From the NCBI GenBank assembly GCA_963575745.1, contig CAUYUJ010000903.1, forward strand, positions 330,001 through 394,000: DNA of 64,000 bases, given 5' to 3'. This DNA is from Prorocentrum cordatum. Lineage: Eukaryota; Sar; Dinophyceae; Prorocentrales; Prorocentraceae. A program made the position numbers and the translations under genes. The notes beneath the pieces were generated by a model. That model saw nothing but the letters and a program-made list of their open reading frames with translations, had not been told where the DNA came from and made no database searches. Below, piece after piece: positions 50,215-62,458 of this stretch. Position 1 is the stretch's first letter, and each line of letters opens with the position of its first letter.

Positions 50215-50760
50215 AGGTTACTTCTTTCTCATGCTTCTTGTGCTCTTCCTCCTTCTCATCCTTCTGCTTTTTCTTTTCTTCTTTATTTGTCTCTCTCTTT
50301 CTATTTATTTTTCTTCTTGCCCCCCTGCCCCCCTGAACTTGTTTACCGCTGGGGTTGATTATCCTGGGAAAACTAAGAAGCGCGTGCGCTACCCTGCACG
50401 AGCAGATGAAACTTCCAATTTTTCATTAAGCGATTGCACATTAAATCTAATAAGTTTTGAACTTTGGATTTTTGCTTCTTCCTCTTCCTCTGCTTCCCCT
50501 GTTCTTCCTCCTTCTCGTCCTTCTGCTCTTTCTTTTCTTATTCATTTATCTCTCTCTCTATTTCTTCTTCTTCTTGTCTCCCTGCCCCCTGGGCTTGTTT
50601 ATCGCTGTGGTTGATTATCCTGGGGGAACTAGGCAGAGCGAGCAGATGGAAAACTTAATTTCCATTACGCGCTTACAACTTAAATCAAATGGGTTTTGAA
50701 CTTTGGATTTTCGCCTCTTCCTTCTCCGCTCCTCTCTCCTCCTCCTGCTCCCCCCGATCT
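50215..50760. repeat. Pyrimidine-rich tandem repeat of about 240-250 bp, two to three units
   Basis: GTTTTGAACTTTGGATTTT recurs at about 50453 and 50693. GGTTGATTATCCTGGG recurs at about 50353 and 50609. Each unit is followed by long CTTCTTCCTCTTC-type sequence, giving one partial and two fuller units. Hydrophobic Leu/Phe/Ser frames across it are compositional. Confidence 0.75.
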
Positions 50761-50864
50761 GCTTCTTTTCCTTTATATATATATATGCATGTTCTTTGGA
50801 TTTCCTTCTCTGGCAGCTTGATATCTCTTTGCGCTGGCTCTGGCGGGCAACTTTTATTATCCCT

Positions 50865-50962
50865 CCGAAAACCCCGAACTTTATTATCCCTTAGGGTTTA
50901 TTATCGGGCGGCCCCGAAAACCCCGAACTTTATTATCCCTTAGGGTTTATTATCGGGGGCAT
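50865..50962. repeat. 49-bp tandem duplication with ACTTTATTATCCC motif
   Basis: CCGAAAACCCCGAACTTTAT starts at 50865 and 50914. Related CCGAACTT-ATTATC motifs occur singly at about 50179, 60188 and 60858, so a dispersed family shares this end sequence. Confidence 0.75.
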
Positions 50963-50964
50963 GG

Positions 50965-51033
50965 GGTTATATATATATATACATACATATATGTATACCT
51001 ACATATATATACATATATACATATTTACATTTA

Positions 51034-51067
<34 letters not shown>

Positions 51068-51070
51068 CCG
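50965..51070. repeat. TATACA/TA microsatellite
   Basis: Degenerate ATATACATATATG sequence, similar to the tracts at 5.8, 37.2 and 59.2-59.4 kb. Confidence 0.9.
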
Positions 51071-52601
51071 CGCCGCCCCCCCTCCAGGGAAAGCTGGGGC
51101 GCCCGCCCAGGCGGTGCCCATGGCAGAAGGACCGTCGCGTCTCTTCAACGCGCTTCCCGAGCGCGTCGGGAAGTCCCCGCTACCGGCAAAGACAATGCGG
51201 AAAACCGCCTCCGACGCAACGCTTCCCATTCCAAAGGCGCCCGCCACCGGCTCAGCGGGCGGCGCTGCGCCCGCTAAAATTCACGGGGCAGCGCGCGACG
51301 CCCAGATGATCGACGCCAAGAGGGGCGCCACCCCTAGACCGCCTCCCTCAATGCGCCATGGTACTCTTGGGCAGGCGCCGGGGCAGGCGATTCCATGCGC
51401 GCCGCAAACTCAGGTGCCTATAGTTGACTCGAGGGACGGGTGGGGCAGGAATCCGAACGCACCTGTTGCTTTTTCGTCCGGCCTTGGAGAACCTCGCGGT
51501 TGTCACGAATCCACCGTTTCCTAACGCTCCATTGGCAGATGCTGATCGTTCCGAGATTGCAATGTCTAACATTGTTGATGTCATATCCCGAGGGGAGGCG
51601 ATCGGTCGGACGATGACTGACTATTCAGCGCATTCGACTGCCGCCCTGAAGGAAAAGTTCTAGACGTCTGTCAATGGAAGAAATCGGCAGGACCTTCATG
51701 AGGCTCAAACATATTCGACCGACAGTGATCCGCGCGAAGACTGCATCATCCCAGGAAGAACGGCAATGAGCATGCGGCCGTTTCTTCGGGACTGGATGGG
51801 ATTCAGGCCCCGCGCTCCCCCTGGCGCCAGTCACGTGGATGTGGGCGCCTCTGATGCGGGAGGACATCAGTCTGATGTGACTGTGGATGCGGGCGGCGCT
51901 GCCGGTCCAACCGGGGGCATTCCGCCTGCGGCTGTTCAGCCTGCGGCTGTTCGCCCTGGCCAATCAGCCTTAGGGGCCCTGAAGAGATGACATTCGACCC
52001 CAGTTAATGCAGCGACTTGTCGTCCACCTCAAAAGTGCTGGGACACTTTTGCCTCGGGGCCTGCCTGCCGCCTCCGATGGCGACTCGGCCGCCTTGGGAG
52101 CGAGATAGTCAGTTGGGGGGGTCACAGCCATGAGGTATTTTATATTGGCCAGGGGCCAGGCGGCGCATCTGCTTGAGCGGGGCAAGGAGCCTAACATCAA
52201 GGGCGAGAACATATTCAGTCATATCTCTAATCGTACAACGCCAAATGGATTGGGCGCACAGTGCCGGACCAGCGAAGCCCGCGGCCCCCAGGTTCCACGC
52301 GCTCCAATTTCTACATGCCATGGCGCAACTGCAGAAATATGTGTCCTTTACCTTGCCGAAGGGCTACTCGAATACTATTAGTTTTTTCCCCCTTTTCTAA
52401 GTGGGGATCGCGTTAGATCTCCGAGGATAGATTGGGGGAACTATTGAAAGTACTCGTGCCGGTAGAGATCGGCAAATCGCTTCGCGCGCGTGCAAATGGC
52501 TCTTCAGAAGAAGAACTTTGGGTTCACATGAGCAAGCGGGGCGAATGGGATGCCATTGCAATAGCCGGCTTCGTATCATAAGTGCTACGACTCTCAACTC
52601 T
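51071..52601. other. No recognisable gene
   Basis: 51424-51663 and the frame 51766-51990 are protein-like in composition but separated by a stop. No domain is recognised. Confidence 0.35.
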
Positions 52602-52808
52602 GGACGCCCGAGATGGGCACGGAAAGACTGGGTACGATGCCCAACGGCAGTTTCTGTTCATTCTGAACAGGATTCGCTGTTCACGCCGCCGCGGCCTGTG
52701 TCCATTCGAGACAGAAGGCCGCCAGCCCAACAACGGCCGCTGTTGGTTTGGGACAACATTTGTTGTTGGGCATTGTACCCGTTCTTTCGGTACCCATTTC
52801 GGGTGTCC
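52602..52808. mobile_element. 207-bp inverted-repeat element with ~45-bp termini, copy 2
   Basis: The left arm runs GGACGCCCGAGATGGGCACG, GAAAGACTGGGTACGATGCC, CAAC. The right arm is its imperfect reverse complement (GTTGGGCATTGTACCCG, TTCTTTCGGTACCC, ATTTCGGGTGTCC). The core GAGACAGAAGGCCGCC and CAACAACGGCCGCTGT matches 2462-2656. It is well preserved, without coding capacity, and probably a non-autonomous DNA element. Confidence 0.8.
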
Positions 52809-55234
52809 GAATCAATGCACGTTGTCATGGAATCGGGATTATGGTGTTCATTCGCGGAGCGTCTGGATGACTTACGCGCAGATGGATGCGATCGCCTTGC
52901 CCTTGCGATGCATGGGGTAACCGTGCGCACTCCGAACGCCATTCAGATCTCGGGCGTTCGCGGCTAAAGTTACGATTGCGATTTGTTCAGGCAACTCAAT
53001 CATTGCTTGTTTTGGCCGGGCGAACCGGACCGCATCGTTTTGAACAAGAGGTTGATTTTTTTGGTTGGAGCTACTTTGCCATATTCTGATCCGAGCCACT
53101 CGAGGGCACTCGGTCGATGTCGTGGACATAGGGGGGACGTATGTGCCGCATGATAATAATGCAATGTATCACAAGCGCGGCGCGTTGATACATAACAACA
53201 AAGGAAGCCGTCAGTCGTGCGCAATCAGGTGGCGTCAGCCATTTTGAGAAAGACAGCAGTTTGTCGACTTGTCCTGGCTTACAATTTGTCCCAGTTTCTC
53301 CCCGCTAACACTCATGGCGTGTCTCCGGATTCCGCAGTCGCTCCCTGACTGGCTCAGCCAGGCGGGGCGGCCCACCGATCCAGAGCAGGTGCCGTCGATG
53401 CAAGATCGCCCCGACATAGCAGGATATCATCAAGCAGGGGCTATCGATGCTCCAGCGGCAGGGAATTCCTGGCGGGCTGCGCGCCCAGGCCGCAGGCGAA
53501 AGGGGGTGGCATCGCGGTATTTCGCGACAGGGTGCATTAGGGCAACAAGTTCAGGATTCTTCCAGATGGGTCGATGGTTCCCGAAGATATTCCCACGTGG
53601 GCAGAGATTGACAATACCATTCTCTGCAATCGTACTCAAGGTCGAAGTTGCGTCGTTGTTAAAGATTTACGATTTCTATTGGACGCGCAAGGATGTACAT
53701 TTTGATTCGAAAAAAGTTGGTTCTCTTAGAATCGGACAGGGCTTTCTATGCTGACCATGCTGGACATCATCACAACCGGACATGTACAAGGGTGGCGGCA
53801 CATACATGGACGACGGCACGTGCATGCGCGCAGCGCTGCGCAGCTTCCGCACATAATGCGTCAGCGCCCCAACTGCAATGATATGATAGAAGGATCTCGA
53901 ACGACTCTCGTGCGCGTCGTGATGTTGACAAAGCAGATCGCAGCCTCAGAGGGAGAGGGCCCTCTAGATAGGCATCGGATTCGGAGGGAAGCGTGCCGAG
54001 GACAATCAGTCCAAACTCCAAGGAGGAAAGTCAATGCATTTCTTTCGCAGGCTGCTGATCTCAAGTGACAATCCCATGAACAGCACAAAAGACAGCGGTG
54101 CAACTATGAGAGGGTGTATGCGAAGTTGACGGCAGGTTTGACTTGTCTCGTCAAGGCAACGCGTTGCCTTCATTCGTGGACGGTGGAGCATGCGGAATGC
54201 GCGCCTCCGTTTTGATATGAACCATATTTTCGGTTCCTGGATACATTCAAGAAGAGGCTCATGTCATGGAGGGCTGGGGGGCCGACGATGCCAGGCGGCC
54301 GACTGGCGGCCGATGGCGCGGAGGCACGCCGACCCGACCGAAGCGCCGACGAAGCGCCCCCGCCTTTCTGCGCGCTCGTTTGGCCGCCCGTGGGAGATGA
54401 CATAATTGGGCGGGGGAATCTCGCTCATTTTGGAACGGCCCCCCCGCGGCTGCGCGGCTGGTGGGCGCGCGCGCGGGGAAGATTGGAGAGACGCGGCCCC
54501 TCCCTTGCAATGGCGAGTACTTCCGCACCGAGGTCCCTGTCGCAAATGCGAAGGGGCTGGCGGACCGGCCGCGTAAACCTTCCAAGGATGCAAACGCGAG
54601 GCGCGATGGTCTAGTCGACCTCGGCCCCGGTCTCCCCGACGTCTACGTCGTCGACCGCCGGCGCGCGGACGAACCGGGGGTCGAGGTAGAAGCGGGCCCA
54701 GAGGCCCATCATGTGAAGAATCCGCCGAGCGACGATGGCGATGCCGATGAATTATTACACCGCGACATTGGAAAGACTGAGGCGTCTTTTGATGCAACAA
54801 GGAGGATTCTTGAAGTCGTGGCACTCAGAGATGCAATCGGGCGCCCTCGCGTGCAAATTTGCGCCAAGGGGGCGACCGCCGCCCCGTCGAAGGATCCGCC
54901 GGCGGAGGTTGCGGCTAAAACCTTTGATGATTCGGTATAGGCAGCGTCCAAATCCGCAAGGAATATGCGACCCTTGCCGCCGCATTCGGAGACTGCGTGG
55001 GTGGAGAGGCCATCGGCGGGAGGGTCGGCGAACTCCTCGACGACTTCTGGGGGGGAGTCTCACGCCAGCTCTACTTGGGCATCGGCTCCTTCGCGCAATG
55101 AACATAGTCCAGGAAGACATAATGCATTTCGTCGCACACGAACAAGATGCGTCGTGATCCCATCGGACATGCAAGATCCGTTGAATGCCCAGGATTCACT
55201 GCCCACGGCAGATTCGAAGATATTCGCGCGAAGC
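52809..55234. other. No recognisable gene
   Basis: Interrupted frames of ordinary composition, the longest being 54461-54940. No domain, RNA gene or repeat was identified. Confidence 0.35.
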
Positions 55235-55397
55235 CGATGATATTATCACGGCGAAGCAACCTAACAGCGATGTGTAGGAGCATATCTTGAAGCATTCCCC
55301 TTAAGATTCAGATGAGAATTCAGTTGTCGCATTCTGCTGTTCTCGCAGTCGCAGTCGCATTCGCGATGACAGTCGCAGTGGCAACGGCAGTCGCAGT
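55235..55397. repeat. Unique arm of the inverted composite repeat (right copy)
   Basis: The reverse complement of 5399-5551: AAGCAACCTAACAGCGAT, AAGCATTCCCCTTAAG, TTCTGCTGTTCTCGCAG and GACAGTCGCAGTGGCAACG follow in the mirrored order. The decamer palindrome found in the left copy is missing here. Confidence 0.8.
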
Positions 55398-56870
55398 CAC
55401 AGCCTCAGCCTCAGCCTCAGCCTGCCTTAGCCTCGGCCTCAGCCTGCCTCAACCTCAGCCTCAGCCTGCCTCAGCCTCAGTCTGCCTTCAGCCTCGGCCT
55501 CAGCTTCAGCCTGCCTCAGCTTCACCCTGCAGCAGCCTCAGCCTCAGCATCAGCCTGCCTCAGCCTCAGCCTCAGCCTGCCTCTGCCTCAGCCTCAGCCT
55601 GCATCAGCCTCAGCCTCAGTCTGCCGTCGGCCCCGGCCTCAGCCTCAGCCCCCCTCAGCTCCAGCATGCATCAGCCTCAGTCTGAGCCTCAGCCTGCTTC
55701 AGCCTCGGCCTGCCTCAGCATAAGCATCAGCCTCAGCCTGCTTCAGCCTCAGCCTCAGCCTGCTTCAGCCTCAGCCCCAGTCTGCCTGCAGCCTCGGCCT
55801 CAGCCTCGGCCTTAGCCTCAGCCTGCCTCAGCCTGAGCCTGCCTCAGCCTCAGCCTCAGCTTCAGCCTGCCTCAGCCTCAGACTGCCTCAGCCTCAGCCT
55901 CAGTCTGCCTTCAGCCTCGGCCTCAGCCTCAGGCTGCCTCAGCCTCAGCCTGCATCAGCCTCAGCCTCAGCCTCAGTCTGCCTTCAGCCTTGGCCTCAGC
56001 CTCAGGCTGCCTCAGCCTCAGCCTGCCTCAGCCTCAGCCTCAGGCTGCATCGGCATCAGCCTGCCTTGGCCTCAGCCTCAGCCTGCCTCAGCCTCATCCT
56101 CAGCCTGCATCAGCCTCAGCCTCAGTCTGCCTTCAGCCTCGGCCTCAGCCTCAGCCTGCCTCAGCGCCTCAGTCTGCCTTCAGCCTCGGCCTCAGCCTCA
56201 GCGTCAGCCTGCCTCAGCATCAGCCTGCCTCAGCCTCAGCCCCAGCCTGCCTCAGCCTCAGTCTGCCTTCAGCCTCAGCATCAGTCTGCTTTCAGCCTCG
56301 GCCTCAGTCTCCGCTTACCTCAGCCTCAGCCTGCATCAGCCTCAGTCTCAGCCTCAGCCTGCCTCAGAATCAGCTTGCCTCAGCCTCGGCCTCAGCCTGC
56401 CCCAGCCTCAGCCTCAGCCTCAGCATGCTTTAGCCTCAGCCTCGGTCTGCCTTCAGCCTCGGCCTCAGCCTCAGGCTGCCTCAGCCTCAGCCTGCATCAG
56501 CCTCAGCCTCAGCCTCAGTCTGCCTTCAGCCTCGGCCTCAGCCTCAGGCTGCCTCAGCCTCAGCCTGCCTCAGCCGCAGCCTCAGCCTGCATCAGCATCA
56601 GCCTGCCTCAGCCTCAGCCTCAGCCTGCCTCTGCCTCAGCCTCAGCCTGCTTCAGCCTCAGCCTCAATCTGCCTTCTGCCTCGGCCTCAGCCTCAGCCTG
56701 CATCAGTCTCAGCCTCAGCATCAGCCTGCCTCAGCCTCAGCGTCAGCCTGCCTCAGCCTCAGCCTCAGCCTGTTTCAGCCTCATCCTTGGTCTGCCTTCA
56801 GCCTCGGCCTCAGCCTCAGCCTGCCTCAGTCTCAGCTTGCCTCAGCCTCAGCATCAGCCTGCCTCAGCAT
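55398..56870. repeat. CAGCCT hexamer satellite
   Basis: About 1.47 kb of CAGCCT repeats with CCTGCCT and TCTGCCTTCAGCCTCGG higher-order variants. It is the inverted counterpart of 4640-5238 but more than twice as long. Long Ser/Ala/Leu/Gln frames are artefacts. Confidence 0.95.
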
Positions 56871-57225
56871 TCAAAATGTGGCCCGGCAATGGAGTTCTGG
56901 GAACTCGAAGAACACGAAGTGGCCTACAGTTGGCTCCGGGCATTTAAAATCATGCCCAGGAATGGAGTTCCGGGAACTCGAAGACCACGAAGTGGCCTAC
57001 AGCTGGCTCCGGGCATTCAAAATCATGCCCAGGGATGGAGTTCTCGGAACTCGAAGACCACGAAGTGGCTTACAGCTGGCTCTGGGCATTCGAAATCATG
57101 CCCAGGAATGGAGTTCTGAGAACTCGAAGAACACGAAGTGGCCTACAGTTGGGCCCGGGCATTCAACATCATGCCCAGAAATGGAGTTCTGGGAATTCGA
57201 AGACCACGAAGTGCGTTACTGTTTG
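56868..57225. repeat. 73-bp tandem repeat, five copies (inverted)
   Basis: AAGTGGCCTAC (or a variant) recurs at 56917, 56990, 57063, 57136 and 57209, exactly 73 bp apart. It is the reverse complement of the unit at 4353-4644. Confidence 0.9.
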
Positions 57226-59185
57226 CTAAACAAGGAGTCCCTGGATCCCGTCCGGATCCCGCCCAGACCCCCCTGGGGAGTCATGATTTGGTTTGACCCC
57301 ACTAGACACCTAACAGTCTTCGCTGTTCGGCAAAAAACATATGAAGGCATTCGCCGCGGGCTTGGGGCTCACCCTTAGGTCCACGATGCGCGCGGGCCCC
57401 TGGCCGATGCTAATTGCGATGGCAGAGCTCGTCGGCAATGACGAGTGGAAGGAGCCATTGCGGGATAAATGCCCTGAGAGGCGGGGGGGGGTTGTCGCCG
57501 TGCTTGGGCGGCAAACTGCCGCGATTGCAGTTGGAATGTCGTTGGCCTTTGCGAAGATCGGGGTCCCTGGTTTTGGCGTGGCCGCCAGAGCAGCGGGCGC
57601 GCGTTCACCTGATGCCAACGAGATCTTGTTTTTTCGAGGGGACTGCTGCCGACTTAGCCAGCGGGACCATTGCGTCGAGTCTGTCGAGGCTTATGGGCGC
57701 TGAGTGCGAGGGCGTTGGAGCTGCGGTTTCAGTCGGCATTATTGATGCTGGTCCTCTTTCCGCGCGGCCGGCGGGGGGCGATCTGATGGCCGCGGCCTCC
57801 GATGGCCGCCCCCTTCGCGACGGCGCGCGCGGGCTGCCTCCGCGGCGAGAAGCGCTACCGACGCCGCCGCCGAGGCCGGGGAGCAGGGGCCGCGATGCTG
57901 GATCGGGAAAAGTTTCACCAGTTTCACCATCACACGATGCAACTAGGCAGCTGACGCAGCGGGCACGTCAAGGACAATAATGACAGAGGACGGATCGCCC
58001 GAGGGCGAGCGGCGAGCGGGCTCGCGGCCATGGGCAACTACCCTGGGGCCAGTATCGGGACCAATCGGACATCTCTCGCCCATAGCTGTGACGACCATAA
58101 ACATGGTAGAAAATTGGCGTAGAATGATGCTGAAAAGGAAATTGCGGCGGTGGGCTGCAGACGACGATTGCGACGCGCACGACAACCGCGGTCGCCATCG
58201 CACGAGGCGAAGAGGATACTGCCGACAGCGGCTGAGCCGCGGCTGCGCTACTTGCTGGAGAAGGGCGGAACAAAGTGCCTGTGCGCGGGTTCTTACATGC
58301 ACATGTGACGCTTGGGGGGACATGGGGGGATTGGACGGTCCGCTTCGGCCCTCCCTGAGGCAGATCCGGCGGGACCATCGCTGCCCCTTCCCCCGGCGCT
58401 GCAATTGCTTTTGGGCCTTGGCGCGGGGGGGGGGGGGGGGGCGGCGCGCTTGGGGGTGATCAGGAACGCGCGGTGCTCCCTTGGGTGGGCGGCGGGTTCG
58501 AAGCGCGGGGCCTGCGCGCTCCGCCGCGGCGGGAGTTGCTGTCTCCCCCCCCCCCCCGCTCGCTCTCAGCCGCCGCCGGCCGCCCCGCTGCCGCCTGCCA
58601 CAGCTGCGAGCGTGCTAACAGGACAAGGTTCGCTTAGCGTGGGCCCCGCGGGCCTGCGTCCGCGCGCGTGGAGAGGTAGGCGGTCGTCGTCGTCGCCCCC
58701 CCATCATTCCCCCCTTGTTCCATCGCGCCCATCGGCCCACAGTTAAGCGAACCATTGAATCATAAGGAACATGTATGATATGCCCATCATGGGCGATGAT
58801 GCCGATATGTTGACATCACCGTTACGTCCCAGTTCTGCCGGAAACCGTACTCATCTGGCGAATGACTCGCTGGCTCTTCTGTTCCCCGAGCCTTCGTGGA
58901 AAGCGCCGCGTCCACAGGGTGCACGTCGGAGCGCGCTACCCCAGTTCATGATATATTCTTCGTCTGGGGGCCCCCAGGGCCCGCCCCGCGCGCGCGAACT
59001 AGAAATGCTCTTCGCTTAGCACGCCTCTGATCCCTTTTGGACATTTCTGACACCAAATTGGAAGCCTGTTGGGCCGTCCTGATGCCTCTTGGAGGCCCGG
59101 GGGCGGTAATTTCATCACATGGGCCCATCCAGCCGAAGTAGATCTTGAGCGCGCGCAAAGCGCGCGATGGTTTGAAATTGTCTGT
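57226..59185. other. No recognisable gene
   Basis: 57341-57703 is open for 120 codons with an Ala/Gly-rich hydrophobic stretch and no known domain. A G run lies near 58427-58441 and a C run near 58545-58557. A CTTGGAGGCC-type remnant lies near 59090. Confidence 0.35.
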
Positions 59186-59440
59186 ATGTATTGTGTATAT
59201 ATATATACACACATAGGCATACACTGGTCCCTCTCTGGCGTTATGTTTCACAGCAGTGCTGCAACCGACGGCTGTTTCACACTCGTGCAGCCGATGCTGC
59301 CTGATGTGTGCAACCGACGGCTGTTTCACATTCGTAAGTGCACCGATGATGGGCACGGCGCGCTCGTCATGCTATATGATTGTACGTACATATACATGTA
59401 TAAACATGTATATACGTACACATACACATACACGCATACG
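59186..59440. repeat. TATA and TATACA microsatellites around a 21-bp duplication
   Basis: TATATATATACACACATA at about 59197 and ATACATGTATAAACATGTAT at about 59390 flank two copies of GCAACCGACGGCTGTTTCAC (about 59259 and 59310). Confidence 0.7.
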
Positions 59441-59689
59441 ATGCGCAGCCATCCGAGGGAACATGGACTCAGGGGCGATCGTTATGTCGTTTGCGTAGTT
59501 GTTTGCCGTATCGTCATGGGCATCGTCGACCGTATGGACTTTGGACGCGCCTTCGTGCAGATCGCGACCTCACGGTCCGAAAGCACAGCATGATTCAACC
59601 ATTGTAACATACAAGGGCATTGCAACAAACACATGAGCTTTCAAAGATTTTCCGCCCCAAGCGTCCTCGCACCATCGCGCCCCACCGTG

Positions 59690-60075
59690 CAACACAAACA
59701 GCAAACACAGCTCGCACAGCCCACACACCACAGAACCCACACACAAACAACACGGAACACACATCTAACATAGCACGCACACAGCGCACATGACGCACAC
59801 ACACACACACACGCGACACACACTACGCACGACCCACGCCACACAGACCACACAACAACTCAACACCATCACCCCCGCACGCACAGACACACACACACAC
59901 ACTAGTCACATTACCAACCAGAACACCCAGACCAGATGCCTACAGCACACATATCACACAACACGCAACAGCAACACACACACACACACCACACACAACA
60001 CACAACTCACGCAACAACTTGTTTCCACCCACAACACATACCACCGCACAGTTTACACATAACACACATCCATGC
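59690..60075. repeat. CACA-rich simple sequence
   Basis: Degenerate ACACAC and CACACAACAC sequence over almost 400 bp. Cys/Val-rich frames on the minus strand and Thr/His-rich frames on the plus strand are compositional. Confidence 0.9.
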
Positions 60076-60089
60076 ACCACATGGCCGAG

Positions 60090-60757
60090 ATCCCCGGATA
60101 ATAAAACTTACCCCCTCAGTCTTTCCGGATTTTTTTTTGTTTTTTTCATGATCCCGTGTCCATATGATATGGTTGTGGAGAGGGCATGGAGGCCGAACTT
60201 GATAATCCCCGGGGCAAGTTGCGAATCGAAGCTGCTACCATCTTATGTTGACCAGCAACGCCATCAAAAACGTTGAGCATGGCAATTGTGGTCTCACCAT
60301 TTCAGCTTCCGCAATTACGAGCGTGTGGCAGGGCTATTGGATTCGCACCATGACAATTTTCCCCGTGGCAGCGATTGGATCAACAAGCTCAAGGCGGCCA
60401 GCAGGCCAGCGACAACGACTTGGCCAAGGCCATGGCCAAGAGCAGGCCAAATCCAAGCCCTTCAAGGATCCCGCGGCGGCCGAGCCGAAACACGCTACCC
60501 TCGACGAGGCAAACGCTGCCGCCCAGACCTGCACCCAGTGTCTCCCGTGCAAGGACGGCCCCTAAAGGGTGCCGAGCCTGCAAGGGCGACGGTTCGAGGT
60601 CGTGCGCAGGAGAGGATTTTTGACCAAGAGCGCCAACTATTTTTCTTGCGCAGGCATGTCGTGCCCACGAGACCCGAGATCTCCCAAGTCAGTCGTCTGC
60701 CAAGATTTGCATATCTACAGCGTCAGTCTACACACGCGCCCAAGATCATCATCGCCC

Positions 60758-60796
<39 letters not shown>

Positions 60797-60882
60797 ACAA
60801 CATCAACATCATCATCATCTTTCGCCGGGAAAATCGCGGATTATCCCCGCCAGACCCCCGAACTTTATTATCACCCGGGGAT
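60090..60882. mobile_element. Possible ~790-bp inverted-repeat element
   Basis: ATCCCCGGATAATAAAACTT (60090-60109) and ACTTTATTATCACCCGGGGA (about 60862-60881) are inverted with one small gap. The interior includes an (ATC)n tract (about 60755-60810) and short frames with Cys pairs (CTQCLPC, then CRACKGDG) that I cannot assign. The similar single motif at 50.87 kb supports a repeated family, but the boundaries are tentative. Confidence 0.4.
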
Positions 60883-60914
60883 TACTACTTGGGGCAATGG
60901 GTAAACTCACCGAT

Positions 60915-61085
60915 ATCATACACCGCCACGCACGCAACCACACAACACACAAAACACTACACAACACACATACACACCCATACACACGCGCCCGGACGCA
61001 CGCACAAAACCCACATGCACACGCACACGCACCCCCACACACACACACATACATACATGCACAAATTCCTCACACGTCACACTCG
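60915..61085. repeat. CACA-rich simple sequence
   Basis: Degenerate ACACAC, CACACGCAC and ACATACATAC sequence. Confidence 0.85.
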
Positions 61086-61990
61086 TCACACACAAGCCAT
61101 TTAGTCTCTGCGTGGCCCTGGGCACGCACGTGGCAATGGTATAAAACCATGTCCACCGCCCGCTGGGGTCTTAGGACGTGGTCCCCAGCCGGTCAATACT
61201 GAGAAATCCCCGCCTCGCACTTTTTCCCTCTCCCAGACCGTGCCCGCCGCAGGCGCTACAACGTCTCGCGGTCCCAGACGGCCGTGCCCATCAATGGGGA
61301 CGGTTCGATCGTGGAGCCTGGCGCCCTGTGCGACCAGGCGAGGGGACGGAGGATCGGGAGAGGGGAGGGATCGCGAGGGATCAGAGCGAGACTCTGGTGA
61401 GGGGTCCTGGGGCTCGCTGTTTTTCCTGGTCCTGTGCAGACCCAGGTTGGCTCACCGCGTGGGTTCGGTTGGTCCGCTGCCTGTGGAAACGAAGGAGCCG
61501 TAGTTACACCTGTAGCTGGGGAAGGGAGGTGGCGTAAGCGGAGAGGTGTGAGGAACGAGGGGACAGCAGGAGTTGCGTCGGAGATGGATGATGAGGCGGA
61601 GGCGGAGGCAGCTCTGGAAGGGCACGCCGCCCCCGTTGTGCGTCCGCGGCTGGGGCGGAGTCGGACCCGAAGTCTGCAAGTGCTGGGACTGTGGAGAAGA
61701 GGTGAAGGACATGGGGTGGTCCCGGTACCGTCGGCAGACATCGGGAGTCGGGGCGCGATGGGTCCACGCAGTGTCTGACCGACCAAATGGCAGCGGGCGC
61801 AGTTTGACGGGGCCAGTCGAGGCTCAGTTGCCAGGAGTATGGGGGCACACCCTCCTAAGAAGTAGGGCTGAGTTGAGCCACCTAGGAGGGAAGGCTTCGT
61901 GAGTAAGTAACTCCCGATCGGCTCAGACGCCGCGTCCTACAGGCAATGGGGCAAAGAAGATATGGATGACAACTCGCATTGCAGTGGCTA
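61086..61990. other. No recognisable gene
   Basis: Overlapping short GC-rich frames; no repeat or domain recognised. Confidence 0.4.
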
Positions 61991-62144
61991 TGGCGACCCG
62001 TTTCAATGGGAAATCGCGGATTTCCGCCGCCGAGTGAGGCGGCACCGGCCGCATTTTGGGGAGGGCACCTCCTCCGATCCATGGATTTGGCGACCGCGCG
62101 CCAAATCCATGGACCGCTAATTCATGTTGCGCGCCCACGATAGG
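61991..62144. repeat. Dispersed repeat shared with 17617-17778
   Basis: Shared blocks in order: ATGGGAAATCGC-type, CCGCCGAG-GAGGCGGCAC, GATCCATGGAT-type, GACCGCGCGCCAAAT and CATGTTGCGCGCC-type. It contains a GCCGCC/GGCGGC hairpin. Here it lacks the flanking duplicated units present at 17.4 and 17.8 kb. Confidence 0.65.
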
Positions 62145-62294
62145 AGGGAAGGCTTCGTAAGGCAAGCAGGAAGTCGACTTTCCCTCAACAGTGCTTGCTC
62201 TTAGGGTTCTGCTTCTCTTCGGAGGGTTGCCGGGCCCGTGCGCAGCCCCGGCGGCCTTGTCCCGTCGGATGTCGCTCCATTGTTCCAAATAAAG

Positions 62295-62458
62295 TTAAGT
62301 CGGGCCTGCCCCTCCACGGGGAATATTCAAAATTAATAACAAATAGTCAAATAGTCTGGGGACGATTTTTGATTTTTTTTGACCATTTTGGAGCATTTCG
62401 GGAGGTATGTTGAATTTGTCCCTCAAAATCCGCCTGCAGAGGGACACGCCCGACCCAA
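62295..62458. mobile_element. MITE family 1, copy f
   Basis: TTAAGTCGGGCCTGCCCC at the left and AGAGGGACACGCCCGACCCA at the right. The interior carries GGGGACGATTTTTG. Confidence 0.8.

Noticed and set aside
56066-56947. A 293-codon Ser/Ala/Leu/Gln frame and similar ones at 4530-5096 and 55312-55815
   Set aside because: They are direct translations of the CAGCCT/GAGGCT hexamer satellite.
59641-59853. Cys/Val-rich small proteins on the minus strand
   Set aside because: Translations of degenerate CACA simple sequence.
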